Under the pieces are notes generated by a model, which made no database searches, was not told the origin of the DNA, and was given only the letters and a program-made list of their open reading frames with translations. A stretch of DNA of 64,000 nucleotides from Robertmurraya korlensis NBRC 107688 (lineage in GTDB: Bacteria; Bacillota; Bacilli; Bacillales; Cytobacillaceae): contig NZ_BCVH01000002.1 in the NCBI RefSeq assembly GCF_001591645.1, forward strand, positions 248,001 through 312,000, in the 5' to 3' direction. Below are positions 35,313-44,207 of this stretch, in pieces. How positions within the stretch are numbered: position 1 is the stretch's first letter; each line of letters starts with the position of its first letter. Made by a program: the position numbers and the translations under genes.

Positions 35313-36551
35313 TCACTCGCTCTTTCCAATTACGGAAAGCTCTATTGTTCTAGCCTTAATCTCCGAAGGATCAACCTTCAATCTGGCTACACCTGTTTCC
35401 ATCGCTGCCTTTGCCACTGCTGCTGCTACCTCAGGAGCTACTCGTGGATCAAATGGTGCAGGAATCACATAATCGGCGCTCAGCTCATCTCCAGAAACAA
35501 GACTAGCAATCGCTTCAACCGCTGCTACCTTCATTTTTTCATTAATATGAGTGGCTCTCACATCTAAAGCACCTCTAAAAATCCCTGGGAATGCTAGTAC
35601 ATTATTTACTTGGTTCGGGAAGTCAGAACGACCTGTCCCAATGACCTTAGCTCCAGCTTTTTTCGCTTCCTCTGGCATGATTTCCGGTGTTGGATTAGCC
35701 ATTGCAAAAATAATTGGATCATCATTCATTGTTTGAATCATTTCTCCAGTTAAGGCTCCTGCAACGGAAACCCCTATAAACACATCCGCACCTTTTAGTG
35801 CATCTGCAAGACTACCTGTTTCTTGATTGCGGTTCGTATATTTAGCTATTTCATTTTTTATATCGTTCATTCCAAACGGTCGGCCTTCATATATAGCCCC
35901 TTTAGTGTCACACATGATAATATCACGTACCCCATAGGTATATAAAAGTTTCATAATGGCTATCCCTGCGGCACCCGCTCCGTTAGCAACTACCTTGATC
36001 TCATTCATCGACTTGCCAACTAGCTTAAGCGCATTTACTAAACCAGCAACAGTAACGATCGCTGTACCATGCTGATCATCATGAAACACAGGTATATTGG
36101 TTTCTTTTTTTAGCCTCTCCTCAATAACAAAGCAGTTCGGAGCAGCAATGTCTTCAAGGTTTATTCCACCGAATGTTGGCTCTAACAGCTTTACGGTCTC
36201 AATAATTTTTTCGACGTCAGTTGTACCCAGGCAGATTGGAAATGCATCAACTCCTGCGAAGCTTTTAAACAAAACTGCCTTCCCTTCCATTACTGGAAGT
36301 GCAGCTTCTGGACCAATATTTCCTAGTCCAAGGACAGCTGTCCCATCAGACACAACAGCAACCATATTACCCTTCATCGTATAATCATAGACCGTTTCGG
36401 GCTTATCATAAATTTCTTTACAAGGCTCGGCCACTCCTGGCGAATAGGCAAGGCTTAAATCATTTGCATTCCTTACTTGAACTTTTGATTTTGACTCGAG
36501 CTTTCCTTTGTTCAGTCTGTGCATATGTAATGCTTCTTCACGTAAAGTCAA
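35313..36551 (-). CDS. ytsJ: NADP-dependent malic enzyme YtsJ
   Basis: Decarboxylates malate to pyruvate and yields NADPH. 412 residues. Catalytic Tyr is in LSLAYSPGVAEPCK and Lys in the DVEKIIETVKLLEPTFGGINLEDI region; NAD(P)-binding GAGAAGIAIMKLL follows, and MANPTPEIMPEEA is conserved. The longer frame starts with GTG 36563, but TTG 36551 gives (M)TLREEALH, matching the family, eight bases after GGTGG. It forms an operon with the GntR gene. Confidence 0.95.
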   Translation of the reverse strand: MTLREEALHMHRLNKGKLESKSKVQVRNANDLSLAYSPGVAEPCKEIYDKPETVYDYTMKGNMVAVVSDGTAVLGLGNIGPEAALPVMEGKAVLFKSFAGVDAFPICLGTTDVEKIIETVKLLEPTFGGINLEDIAAPNCFVIEERLKKETNIPVFHDDQHGTAIVTVAGLVNALKLVGKSMNEIKVVANGAGAAGIAIMKLLYTYGVRDIIMCDTKGAIYEGRPFGMNDIKNEIAKYTNRNQETGSLADALKGADVFIGVSVAGALTGEMIQTMNDDPIIFAMANPTPEIMPEEAKKAGAKVIGTGRSDFPNQVNNVLAFPGIFRGALDVRATHINEKMKVAAVEAIASLVSGDELSADYVIPAPFDPRVAPEVAAAVAKAAMETGVARLKVDPSEIKARTIELSVIGKSE

Positions 36552-36597
36552 AATGCATTCCACCCCTTAGATAATACTTTATTTTCCATCCCCATAA

Positions 36598-36610
36598 GTG
36601 GTCAGACCAC
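36598..36610. promoter_or_regulatory. GntR operator at ytsJ-gntR: perfect palindrome
   Basis: GTGGTCAGACCAC, identical to the accDA copy. It lies 13 bases downstream of the candidate -10 of ytsJ, where binding would block initiation or elongation; autoregulation is implied because gntR is in this operon. Confidence 0.75.
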
Positions 36611-36623
36611 GTATACTTACAAC

Positions 36624-36651
36624 AATATAACATAATACAAAAGGATGTAAA
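36624..36651 (-). promoter_or_regulatory. Probable sigma-A promoter of ytsJ-gntR
   Basis: Minus strand TTTACA (36651-36646), 16-base spacer, TATATT (36629-36624), just upstream of the palindrome. It lies directly after the dnaE stop. Confidence 0.55.
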
Positions 36652-36658
36652 GGCTGAA

Positions 36659-39600
36659 TTACTTCAAAATGACATTATCTGAACCTAGCAACGACTTGAT
36701 TTCCTTTAATAGTACTGGTGTAGGTTGAATATAATCCTCTTTGCCAAGTCTTATACTCCTTCTAGCTTCTTCGTAGTAAAGAATAACAGGTGTTTCACCA
36801 CTATGCATATTCAATAGTTTCTTTAATGCGTGCAAGAATTCACCTTGCTCTTGATGTTTTTGTATTTTTAAATACAGTACGTTTTTACCTTCAACCATTT
36901 CATCGTGTTTAACTACTTCCTTGGCTGCGGATATAATTAGCTGCTTTACTCCATTTCGTTCTTCTATCTTCCCGTCAAAAATTAATATATTTCCTTGTTG
37001 AAAGAGAATTGAATATCTTTTAAGGACATTAGGAAACACAACAGCCTCCAAATCACCACTTTGATCTGATACAGTCAAAAACGCCATCGTTTCTCCCTTT
37101 TTTGTACGGATTTTCTTCAACTCAGTAACATAAACCAGAACTCTTACATTTTTTCCTACGTTAGAAATGGATGAAATGGCAATGGCTTGTTCAAATTTGG
37201 CTTCTCTCTCATATAAGGAAACTGGATGATCCGAAAGATATAAACCCAATACCTCTTTTTCCTGCATAAGCTTATCCTCTGCTCGTATCGGATCAACTTC
37301 TACATACTTAGGTTTTAGAAAGAATTCATCATCTGAAAATAAATCACCTTGAAGGGCATTCTCCGGATTTACCAGTTGCGCATGATCTAAAGCAACATCA
37401 AGACTCGCCAGTAGCACTGCTCGGTCTTCACCAAATTCATCGAAGCTGCCAGAATGAATGAGCGACTCTAATGTTTTCCGGTTAATCGATTTTGGTGATA
37501 CTCGTATACAAAAATCAAAAAGATCCGTAAATTTCTTAGTTTTTCTTGAGGAGAACAATCCCTTTAAGGCAGTCATCCCAATTCCTTTTATCGCAGTTAA
37601 GCTGTATCGAATGGACTGATTTTCCACTAAGAAGGTATAGCCACTTTTGTTAATTGACGGTGGTAGAATCTGAATACCCATTTCTCTACATTCTTTTATA
37701 TATTGAGCGATTTTTCCTTCATTCCCTATACTTGAGGATAATAAGGCAGCCATAAAATAAACAGGATACTTCGCTTTCAAATAGGCAAGTTGATAGGAAA
37801 TAACACTGTAGGCAACTGCATGGCTCCTATTAAATCCATAGTTTGCAAATTTTACGATAAGATCGTATACCTCATTGGCAATCGTTTTCTCATAGCCTTT
37901 ATTCATTGCGCCTTCAACGAAATGCTGCCTTTCTTTATCTAAAATTTCTTTTTTCTTTTTACCAACCGCTCTCCTTAATAAATCAGCTTCCCCTAAGCTA
38001 AATCCAGCCATCGTTGAGGCAATTTGCATAATTTGTTCTTGATACACAATGATTCCATACGTTTTCTCTAGAATCGGCTTCAAATCTTCATGTAAATACA
38101 AAATCGTTTCTTTCCCATGCTTTCTATTGATAAACATCGGAATATGTTCCATAGGTCCTGGACGGTATAAAGCGTTTACGGCAACAATATCTTCAAAACT
38201 ACTCGGCTTTAACCGTTTTAAAACATTTCTCATTCCTTCTGATTCTAACTGAAACACACCTGTCGTTTCCCCAAGGCTTAACATGGAAAACGTCTCTTTA
38301 TCATCTAAAGGAATTGCCTTTATATTTAAATCAATTCTTGCTCTCTTCTTTATCAAATCAATAATAGATTCAATAAGTGTTAAATTCCTTAAACCAAGGA
38401 AATCCATTTTTAATAGTCCGACTTCTTCTAAATCATCCATGGCAAACTGAGTAACATAAACAGATTGACTTCCTTCACTAATTGGAACTGTATTTACTAG
38501 TGGTTCCTCGGAGATGACCACCCCAGCTGCATGGGTAGAGGTGTGCCTAGGAAGCCCCTCTAACTTTACGGCTGTTTCAAACAGCCGTTGGTTTGAAGCA
38601 GACTCATTGACAAAAGCACGAAGCCTTTCCGATTGAGCATAAGCGTCCTTTAAAGAAATTCCCAACTGCGACGGCACCGTTCTTGACAAGCCCTCTAGCT
38701 CCTTTGTATTTAATCCAAAGGCTCTTCCAACGTCACGAAGGGCAGCTTTAGCAGCCAATGTACCAAAAGTAACAATTTGAGCCACATGGGCCTCGCCATA
38801 CTTGTTAGCAACATACTCTATCACCTCATCGCGGCGATGATCCGGGAAATCGATATCGATATCTGGCATCGTTATTCGTTCTGGATTTAAAAACCGTTCA
38901 AATAACAAATCATATTGTAATGGGTCTACATCGGTAATATACAATACATATGACACCAATGATCCTGCTGCAGATCCTCTACCAGGACCTGTTAATATAT
39001 GCTGATCACGTGAAAACCTCATAAAATCCCAAACAATTAAAAAGTAATCAGCAAATTTCATTTTCTTAATTACACTTAATTCGTAACGTAATCGATTTTT
39101 GTGTTCTTCGGTTACATGACCGTACCTTTCTGTAAGACCTTTGCTACAAAGCTTTTCTAATAATCCTTCTGCCGTTTCTCCCTCTAGTGTTGGATACTTT
39201 GGTAGCTTTTGCTTATGCAGTTCAACCATTACATTACATTCTTCAGCAATTCGCCAAGCATTTTCTAACGCTTCTGGAAAGTCTGAAAAAAGTTCGATGA
39301 TCTCTGAACTCGTCTTTAAATAATATTGGTCTGTTTCCAAACGTTCTCTCTCATCATCCTGTAACTTTTCCCCATTTTTTATAGCTAACAAACACTCATG
39401 GGCAAATGAATCAGATTGTTGTAGATAACGAACATCATTTGTGACGACGGTTTGAACCGAATAAGAGTTAGCTAAAGAAACCACTTTGTTTAAAAGGCTT
39501 ACTTCAACAGGGATGGCATGATTTTGTAAGGACAGATAAAAGCTATCTTCTCCAAAAATATGTTTAAATAGCTTCACACCTTGTGCTGCTTTTTCTTCCT

Positions 39601-40018
39601 CATTATCAATTAAATACGATTCAATTTCTCCCTCACGCCCAGGAGAAATACCAAATAAACCTGTCGCGTAATGTCTAAGCCATTTTAATGGAATACCATC
39701 CTTTGACTTTGTTTGAACCACACTGGAAATTTTCATCAAGTTTTGGAAACCAGCTTGATTTTTTGCTAAAAGAACTAATGGGTACGCCTTATTAGAAGTA
39801 ATCTCACTTTGAACATCTACTGTAAGTCCAATGATTGGTTTTATCTCATGCTTTAAGCATTGTTTATAGAAGGTCACCGCACCATGCATGACATTGTAAT
39901 CAGTTAATGCCAACATCGTAAAACCCTTTTCTTTTGCTTCCTTTACCAATTGTTCAACGGAAGCTGTGCTTGATAATAAACTAAACGCACTTTGCACTTG
40001 AAGGTGAACAAAAGACAT
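36659..40018 (-). CDS. dnaE: DNA polymerase III alpha subunit DnaE
   Basis: Second replicative polymerase of Bacillus, extending RNA primers on the lagging strand before PolC. 1119 residues: N-terminal PHP domain (FVHLQVQSAFSLLSSTASVEQLV...), the palm with catalytic Asp residues in PDIDIDFPDHRRDEVIEY, GPGRGSAAGSLVSYVL, the fingers region (KKKKEILDKERQHFVEG), tandem HhH, and a C-terminal OB fold (NVRVLVYVTELKKIRTKKGETMAFLTV). Start at MSFVHLQ (40018); upstream ATG codons lack spacing to AGGGTG. Confidence 0.96.
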   Translation of the reverse strand: MSFVHLQVQSAFSLLSSTASVEQLVKEAKEKGFTMLALTDYNVMHGAVTFYKQCLKHEIKPIIGLTVDVQSEITSNKAYPLVLLAKNQAGFQNLMKISSVVQTKSKDGIPLKWLRHYATGLFGISPGREGEIESYLIDNEEEKAAQGVKLFKHIFGEDSFYLSLQNHAIPVEVSLLNKVVSLANSYSVQTVVTNDVRYLQQSDSFAHECLLAIKNGEKLQDDERERLETDQYYLKTSSEIIELFSDFPEALENAWRIAEECNVMVELHKQKLPKYPTLEGETAEGLLEKLCSKGLTERYGHVTEEHKNRLRYELSVIKKMKFADYFLIVWDFMRFSRDQHILTGPGRGSAAGSLVSYVLYITDVDPLQYDLLFERFLNPERITMPDIDIDFPDHRRDEVIEYVANKYGEAHVAQIVTFGTLAAKAALRDVGRAFGLNTKELEGLSRTVPSQLGISLKDAYAQSERLRAFVNESASNQRLFETAVKLEGLPRHTSTHAAGVVISEEPLVNTVPISEGSQSVYVTQFAMDDLEEVGLLKMDFLGLRNLTLIESIIDLIKKRARIDLNIKAIPLDDKETFSMLSLGETTGVFQLESEGMRNVLKRLKPSSFEDIVAVNALYRPGPMEHIPMFINRKHGKETILYLHEDLKPILEKTYGIIVYQEQIMQIASTMAGFSLGEADLLRRAVGKKKKEILDKERQHFVEGAMNKGYEKTIANEVYDLIVKFANYGFNRSHAVAYSVISYQLAYLKAKYPVYFMAALLSSSIGNEGKIAQYIKECREMGIQILPPSINKSGYTFLVENQSIRYSLTAIKGIGMTALKGLFSSRKTKKFTDLFDFCIRVSPKSINRKTLESLIHSGSFDEFGEDRAVLLASLDVALDHAQLVNPENALQGDLFSDDEFFLKPKYVEVDPIRAEDKLMQEKEVLGLYLSDHPVSLYEREAKFEQAIAISSISNVGKNVRVLVYVTELKKIRTKKGETMAFLTVSDQSGDLEAVVFPNVLKRYSILFQQGNILIFDGKIEERNGVKQLIISAAKEVVKHDEMVEGKNVLYLKIQKHQEQGEFLHALKKLLNMHSGETPVILYYEEARRSIRLGKEDYIQPTPVLLKEIKSLLGSDNVILK

Positions 40019-40102
40019 ATACATCACACCCTAACTGCTTCATTCTTCTTATATTATATGGGCATAAACGAAAAAAAGAAAATATGTTCGCTTCATGTTA
40101 GC

Positions 40103-40131
40103 TCATAAATTTTTGAGTTTGTCCATATGAT
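40103..40131 (+). promoter_or_regulatory. Possible sigma-E promoter of ytrH-ytrI
   Basis: TCATAAA (40103-40109) and CATATGAT (40124-40131), 14 bases apart, partly match the sigma-E elements (KMATATT and CATACANT). ytrHI is known as sigma-E dependent in B. subtilis; the match here is imperfect. Confidence 0.4.
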
Positions 40132-40165
40132 GTATCAATACTCTATTGAGGTGAGGAGGATTAAT

Positions 40166-40498
40166 ATGAGCGAGCAACCGTATATATCCATTTTAATAGA
40201 TGCCTATTTTATTGCACTTGGTGTTTTATTAGGCGGGGCGCTCATTGGTGGGCTCTCTGCATTTTTGACCGGAAAACCAATGCTAACAGAAATTTACCGA
40301 ATATCGACTTCCATACGAATTTGGGCAATTATTGCTGCAATAGGTGGAACTTTTGATACGGTTTATAGTTTTGAAAAAGGTTTTTTAGATGGAGGTACGA
40401 AGGATATCTTTAAACAATTCCTACTTATCCTAACTGCTATGGGCGGTGCACAAACAGGAGCGACCATCATTAACTGGCTAACCCAGGAGCATATTTAA
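40166..40498 (+). CDS. ytrH: Sporulation membrane protein YtrH
   Basis: Mother-cell sporulation protein needed for efficient spore formation. 110 residues with three hydrophobic segments (about 10-33, 46-62, 84-106), rich in glycine (GVLLGGALIGGLSAFLTGKP; LLILTAMGGAQTGATIINWL). ATG at 40166 lies six bases after GAGGAGG; the frame is open upstream without ribosome site. Followed within two bases by ytrI. Confidence 0.9.
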   Translation: MSEQPYISILIDAYFIALGVLLGGALIGGLSAFLTGKPMLTEIYRISTSIRIWAIIAAIGGTFDTVYSFEKGFLDGGTKDIFKQFLLILTAMGGAQTGATIINWLTQEHI

Positions 40499-40499
40499 T

Positions 40500-41006
40500 A
40501 TGCGAATTCCACCTTTCTACCGACTTCGTGCTGTCCAGCAGTTTATTGCAGGCATGGCCTTAGGTGGAGTAATCAGTTGGTGTGTATTTCTTTATATTTA
40601 CGGAGATTGGCAAGAAACTTACTCAAAAGAGCTAAAGCAGCAAGAAGAAACCATTAAGGATTTAGAGAAAGAGAAAAATATATGGCAAAATGACTACCGA
40701 GAATTAAATAAGAAAAACGAAGAGCTACTCATCGTCCAAGATATAAAAATCAAAATTAAAGTGAATCAAAAATATGAATTAGATTCATTTAGTATCTATG
40801 AGGTGGAAGAAGAAATTAAAGAGGATATCAATCCATTATTAAAAATGGATATTGATACTGCTTTTAAAAGTAGTGATTGGGTAAAAAAAGTAATTGAAAA
40901 TCGTACACACAAAGTAAATGATAAAAGATACCAATTGAAAGTAAAAGAAATTGTGTTTTATACCACATTATCCATTCAACTCGAGATGGAATTAGCCAAT
41001 AATTAA
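40500..41006 (+). CDS. ytrI: Sporulation membrane protein YtrI
   Basis: Partner gene of ytrH. 168 residues: an N-terminal membrane helix (about 14-32, IAGMALGGVISWCVFLYIY), a coiled coil (about 40-72, ELKQQEETIKDLEKEKNIWQ), then a charged domain predicted to lie on the outer face of the mother-cell membrane. Its start follows the ytrH stop by one base, suggesting translational coupling. Function beyond sporulation is unknown. Confidence 0.88.
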   Translation: MRIPPFYRLRAVQQFIAGMALGGVISWCVFLYIYGDWQETYSKELKQQEETIKDLEKEKNIWQNDYRELNKKNEELLIVQDIKIKIKVNQKYELDSFSIYEVEEEIKEDINPLLKMDIDTAFKSSDWVKKVIENRTHKVNDKRYQLKVKEIVFYTTLSIQLEMELANN

Positions 41007-41036
41007 GGCAGGAACACGAAAGTTCCTGCCTATTTC
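41005..41036. terminator. Bidirectional terminator, ytrI / nrnA
   Basis: Perfect 9-bp stem GGCAGGAAC / GTTCCTGCC between convergent genes; T-rich on the + side, TTAATT on the minus side. Confidence 0.8.
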
Positions 41037-41038
41037 TT

Positions 41039-41971
41039 TTACTTACAGACTTCTTCTATGTCCTTCATCACATTCGGTACTTCATCCCAGGAGAAAATAG
41101 AGGCTCCTGCTGCAAGAGGATGGCCTCCTCCTTTATACTTCTTAGCAACGCCATTAATAACGGGCCCTTTTGAACGAAGTCGAACACGAATTTGGTCATT
41201 TTCCTCAATAAAGAAAGCCCATGCTTTGATTCCTTGAACGCTACCTAGAGCACTTACAAGAAGGGAGGCATCTGCTGCTCTTACCTCGTACTGAGCAAGA
41301 AGTTCCTTTGGAAGGATCATAGAAGCTACACCCGTTTCGTTCATTTCAAAGTTTTGTAAGACATAGCCATTTAACTTAACAACATTCATTGGTAGCTCGT
41401 ACATTCCATCATAAACCTCTGAACGAGAGAAGTTATATTTTATTAGCTCTCCAGCATATTGGAATGTTCGATCATTCGTACTTGGGTATAGAAATCTTCC
41501 CGTATCTCCAACAATACCGGCATATAATAGTCTTGCCGCTTGATTAGACATCTTTAATCCTTTATCTTGGCCGAATAAGTAAAGTTCATAGATCATTTCA
41601 CTCGATGAGCTAGAAGTCGTATCCACCCAGACAATATCTCCATACGGATCCTCGTTTGGATGATGGTCTATTTTTATTAATTTATCCCCGGAAAGGTACC
41701 TTTGGTCACATATACGCTCTTGATTAGCCGTATCTGTAACAATCACTAAAGCACCTTTGTATGTATCATCGCTTATTTCATCAAGCTCTCTTAAATATTG
41801 GAGAGAACGCTCCTCTTGTCCAACGGTGTAAATGGTTTTGTCTGGGAAAGAAGCCTTTAAAATCTCTGCAAGTCCCCCTTGTGATCCATACGCATCTGGA
41901 TCTGGCCGAACATGTCGATGAATAATGATGGTCTCGTATTGTTTAATCGTTTCAATTATTTTATCTTTCAT
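41039..41971 (-). CDS. nrnA: Bifunctional oligoribonuclease / pAp phosphatase NrnA
   Basis: DHH/DHHA1 phosphoesterase that degrades nanoRNAs and 3'-phosphoadenosine 5'-phosphate. 310 residues. Motifs: HRHVRPDPDAYGSQGGL, VTDTAN, DHH in KIDHHPNEDPYGDIVWVDTTSSS, and the DHHA1 substrate motif KYKGGGHPLAAGAS. All metal ligands appear intact. The gene is monocistronic and convergent with ytrI. Confidence 0.95.
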   Translation of the reverse strand: MKDKIIETIKQYETIIIHRHVRPDPDAYGSQGGLAEILKASFPDKTIYTVGQEERSLQYLRELDEISDDTYKGALVIVTDTANQERICDQRYLSGDKLIKIDHHPNEDPYGDIVWVDTTSSSSSEMIYELYLFGQDKGLKMSNQAARLLYAGIVGDTGRFLYPSTNDRTFQYAGELIKYNFSRSEVYDGMYELPMNVVKLNGYVLQNFEMNETGVASMILPKELLAQYEVRAADASLLVSALGSVQGIKAWAFFIEENDQIRVRLRSKGPVINGVAKKYKGGGHPLAAGASIFSWDEVPNVMKDIEEVCK

Positions 41972-42087
41972 TGCTAATCTCCTTTTTTCCTAATACTCTC
42001 TTTTTATCATAAAAAGAGAAAAAGTAGAAATTATTTTATGTACAAGGTAGAATAATGGAAGAATGTCGAAGCTTGGAGGGAAAGTAT

Positions 42088-42396
42088 ATGCCTATTTTCG
42101 TTATTATTATTGTCGTATCAATTATGTTTTATATTTTTTATAAAGTTCAGTTCTTTCGTTCTAACCGACCGGCAGAAAGGAAATGGATTTCCGCAAAAAG
42201 CAATATTGCACTTGGACTATTCATTACATCCTTTGGACTGAATCGTCTAATGATATCCCAGTCAACTGTAGTGTATATCATCGGTGCTATTTTTATTGCC
42301 CTGGGAGCTTACAATATTTGGGGTGGAATCAAAGCGTATAAGTACTTCCTTCCTCTTGCTGCAAAGGAAGCAACTGAATTAAAAAAGCAAATGTAA
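42088..42396 (+). CDS. ytpI: YtpI family membrane protein
   Basis: 102-residue membrane protein with three hydrophobic segments (about 2-20, 39-55, 60-80). YtpI family; no known role. ATG at 42088 is seven bases after GGAGGG; an in-frame ATG at 42055 has no ribosome site. Lies between nrnA and ytoI, as in B. subtilis. Confidence 0.85.
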   Translation: MPIFVIIIVVSIMFYIFYKVQFFRSNRPAERKWISAKSNIALGLFITSFGLNRLMISQSTVVYIIGAIFIALGAYNIWGGIKAYKYFLPLAAKEATELKKQM

Positions 42397-42397
42397 G

Positions 42398-42433
42398 AAG
42401 GGGAGTTGTTCATTTATGGAACAACTCCTTTTC
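42398..42433. terminator. Bidirectional terminator, ytpI / ytoI
   Basis: Stem AAGGGGAGTTGTTC / GAACAACTCCTTTT with T-run on the + side; between convergent genes. Confidence 0.8.
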
Positions 42434-42434
42434 T

Positions 42435-43754
42435 CTAGTGTCGATCAATTAACTGACACATCATCATTGCTTTTCCAACTAACACATTTTCGTTATATAC
42501 TTCGACATCGACCTTCCCGAATTTTCGGCCAACCTCTAGCACCTTAGGATAAATTTCTAATACACTATCCATTTGAACTGGTTTTAGAAAATAAATCGTC
42601 ATATTTTCAACGACTAAATCCCCTTTTTTATATCCTCTTAACACACCATTGGCTGCCTCTGTCACAATAGTAGTGAAAACACCATAGGATATCGTTCCAA
42701 TGGAGTTAGTCATTTGAGGACTTACTTCACAGCGGAGAACGTCCTCGTTCTTTGTTTTTCCTTTGGTTACGACGAGCTGATTAGTAACAATGTCATCAAT
42801 CGTTTCTCCGACTTGAGGTTGTCGTTGAATCATTTGTAAAGCCTTTAACACATCCTGTCTGCTAATGATTCCCTCTAAGCGATTATTATCGTCAACAACT
42901 GGAAGGACCTCAATCCCTTCCCATACCATCGAGTGAGCGCAGGAGGCAACACTTGTTTTTCCAGTAACAGTCATTGGATTTTTTGTCATTATTTTTTCAA
43001 TGCTTGTCGTATCTGCAATTCCCATAACGTCCTTTGAAGTAACCATCCCTTGCACCCTCATTTGATGGTCGACTACCGGAAATCGGCTATGCTGTGTTTC
43101 ACGATTTTTTTCATGCCAATCTTCAATCGTATCCGTTGTTTTTAAATAGATTGTCTCGTTAATCGAAGTTAAAATATCTTCAACAAGTACAATTTCTTTT
43201 TTTATTAACTGATCGTAAATGGCACGGTTAATCATTGCAGCAACCGTAAAGGTATCATAGCTAGTCGAAATAATTGGCAATTGGAGGTCATCCGCCAATC
43301 TTTTCACTTCATCCTCCGTATCAAATCCACCCGTAATGAGCACGGCAGCTCCGGCATTTAGCGCATATTCATGAGCTTTTGTCCGGTTCCCTACAATGAG
43401 CAGATTGCCTGGACCTGTGTAACGCATCATTTGTTCAAGCTTCATCGCACCAATAACAAACTTATTTAACGTTTTATGTAAACCTGTACGTCCACCAAGA
43501 ACTTGTCCATCAACAATATTTACTACTTCAGCAAATGTTAGCTTTTCAATATTCTCTTTTTTCTTTCTTTCAATACGAATCGTGCCGACACGTTCAATGG
43601 TACTTACATAGCCTTTATTTTCCGCATCCTTTATGGCACGATACGCTGTCCCTTCACTTACATTAAGCGCCTTGGCAATTTGCCTTACTGAAATCTTTTC
43701 ACCGATCGGTAGTTCATCAATATATTGAAGAATTTGTTCATGTTTTGTAGCCAA
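42435..43754 (-). CDS. ytoI: YtoI: HTH-DRTGG-CBS-hotdog regulatory protein
   Basis: Putative nucleotide-sensing regulator. 439 residues with four modules in order: N-terminal winged helix (about 1-65, RQIAKALNVSEGTAYRAIKDAE), DRTGG domain (about 75-180), two CBS motifs (about 190-305, SRFPVVDHQMRVQGMVTSKDVMG and VLPVVDDNNRLEGIISRQDVLK), and a C-terminal hotdog thioesterase-like domain (about 330-435). TTG at 43754 gives (M)ATKHEQIL; GTG 43763 is less well placed. Ligand and DNA targets are unknown. Confidence 0.9.
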   Translation of the reverse strand: MATKHEQILQYIDELPIGEKISVRQIAKALNVSEGTAYRAIKDAENKGYVSTIERVGTIRIERKKKENIEKLTFAEVVNIVDGQVLGGRTGLHKTLNKFVIGAMKLEQMMRYTGPGNLLIVGNRTKAHEYALNAGAAVLITGGFDTEDEVKRLADDLQLPIISTSYDTFTVAAMINRAIYDQLIKKEIVLVEDILTSINETIYLKTTDTIEDWHEKNRETQHSRFPVVDHQMRVQGMVTSKDVMGIADTTSIEKIMTKNPMTVTGKTSVASCAHSMVWEGIEVLPVVDDNNRLEGIISRQDVLKALQMIQRQPQVGETIDDIVTNQLVVTKGKTKNEDVLRCEVSPQMTNSIGTISYGVFTTIVTEAANGVLRGYKKGDLVVENMTIYFLKPVQMDSVLEIYPKVLEVGRKFGKVDVEVYNENVLVGKAMMMCQLIDRH

Positions 43755-43865
43755 GACCTTCACCCTTTATAAATTTCTGTATTTTCTATTTGTTTTGTAA
43801 TTATCATCTTATTATAAAGCGTGAAGGGGCTTGATTACAATTTGATTTCGCAAGCAGATAGGTAT

Positions 43866-44108
43866 TTAGTAGGCTCGCACTTTTTTTCGCACCTGTTTTT
43901 TTGATATTTGAGCTTGAGTAGAGACTTTTTTCTTAGGAGCATACATAATCGCAGATAAATTCCCAGCTATTACAAATACCGCTAATAATAACCATGTCAC
44001 TGAGAAAATACCTGACAAGCCCGCATTATACGATGATAATTGTGGGACTCCGTAATAGAGCATCACACCACATGACAACAAGCAAAATAAATATCGATTT
44101 TTTTTCAT
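43866..44108 (-). CDS. Uncharacterised 80-residue two-helix membrane protein
   Basis: Not recognised. Two hydrophobic segments (about 7-22 and 34-55) followed by a strongly basic C-terminus (PKKKVSTQAQISKKQVRKKVRAY), which should sit in the cytoplasm. ATG at 44108 has AGGAGA upstream. It lies alone between ytkL and ytoI without a visible terminator of its own, so it may be co-transcribed with ytoI. Confidence 0.65.
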   Translation of the reverse strand: MKKNRYLFCLLSCGVMLYYGVPQLSSYNAGLSGIFSVTWLLLAVFVIAGNLSAIMYAPKKKVSTQAQISKKQVRKKVRAY

Positions 44109-44160
44109 AATAGGTAAATCTCCTTTCTTGTCCCATTAGTAAAAATGTATGCAAAAAAAT

Positions 44161-44199
44161 AAAAAAAAGTCGATGAATCGTTTAAAACGACTCACCGAC
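44161..44199 (-). terminator. Terminator of ytkL
   Basis: Long stem GTCGGTGAGTCGTTT / AAACGATTCATCGAC followed by TTTTTTTTATTTTTTT on the minus strand. Confidence 0.92.
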
Positions 44200-44207
44200 T
44201 ACTTTTT

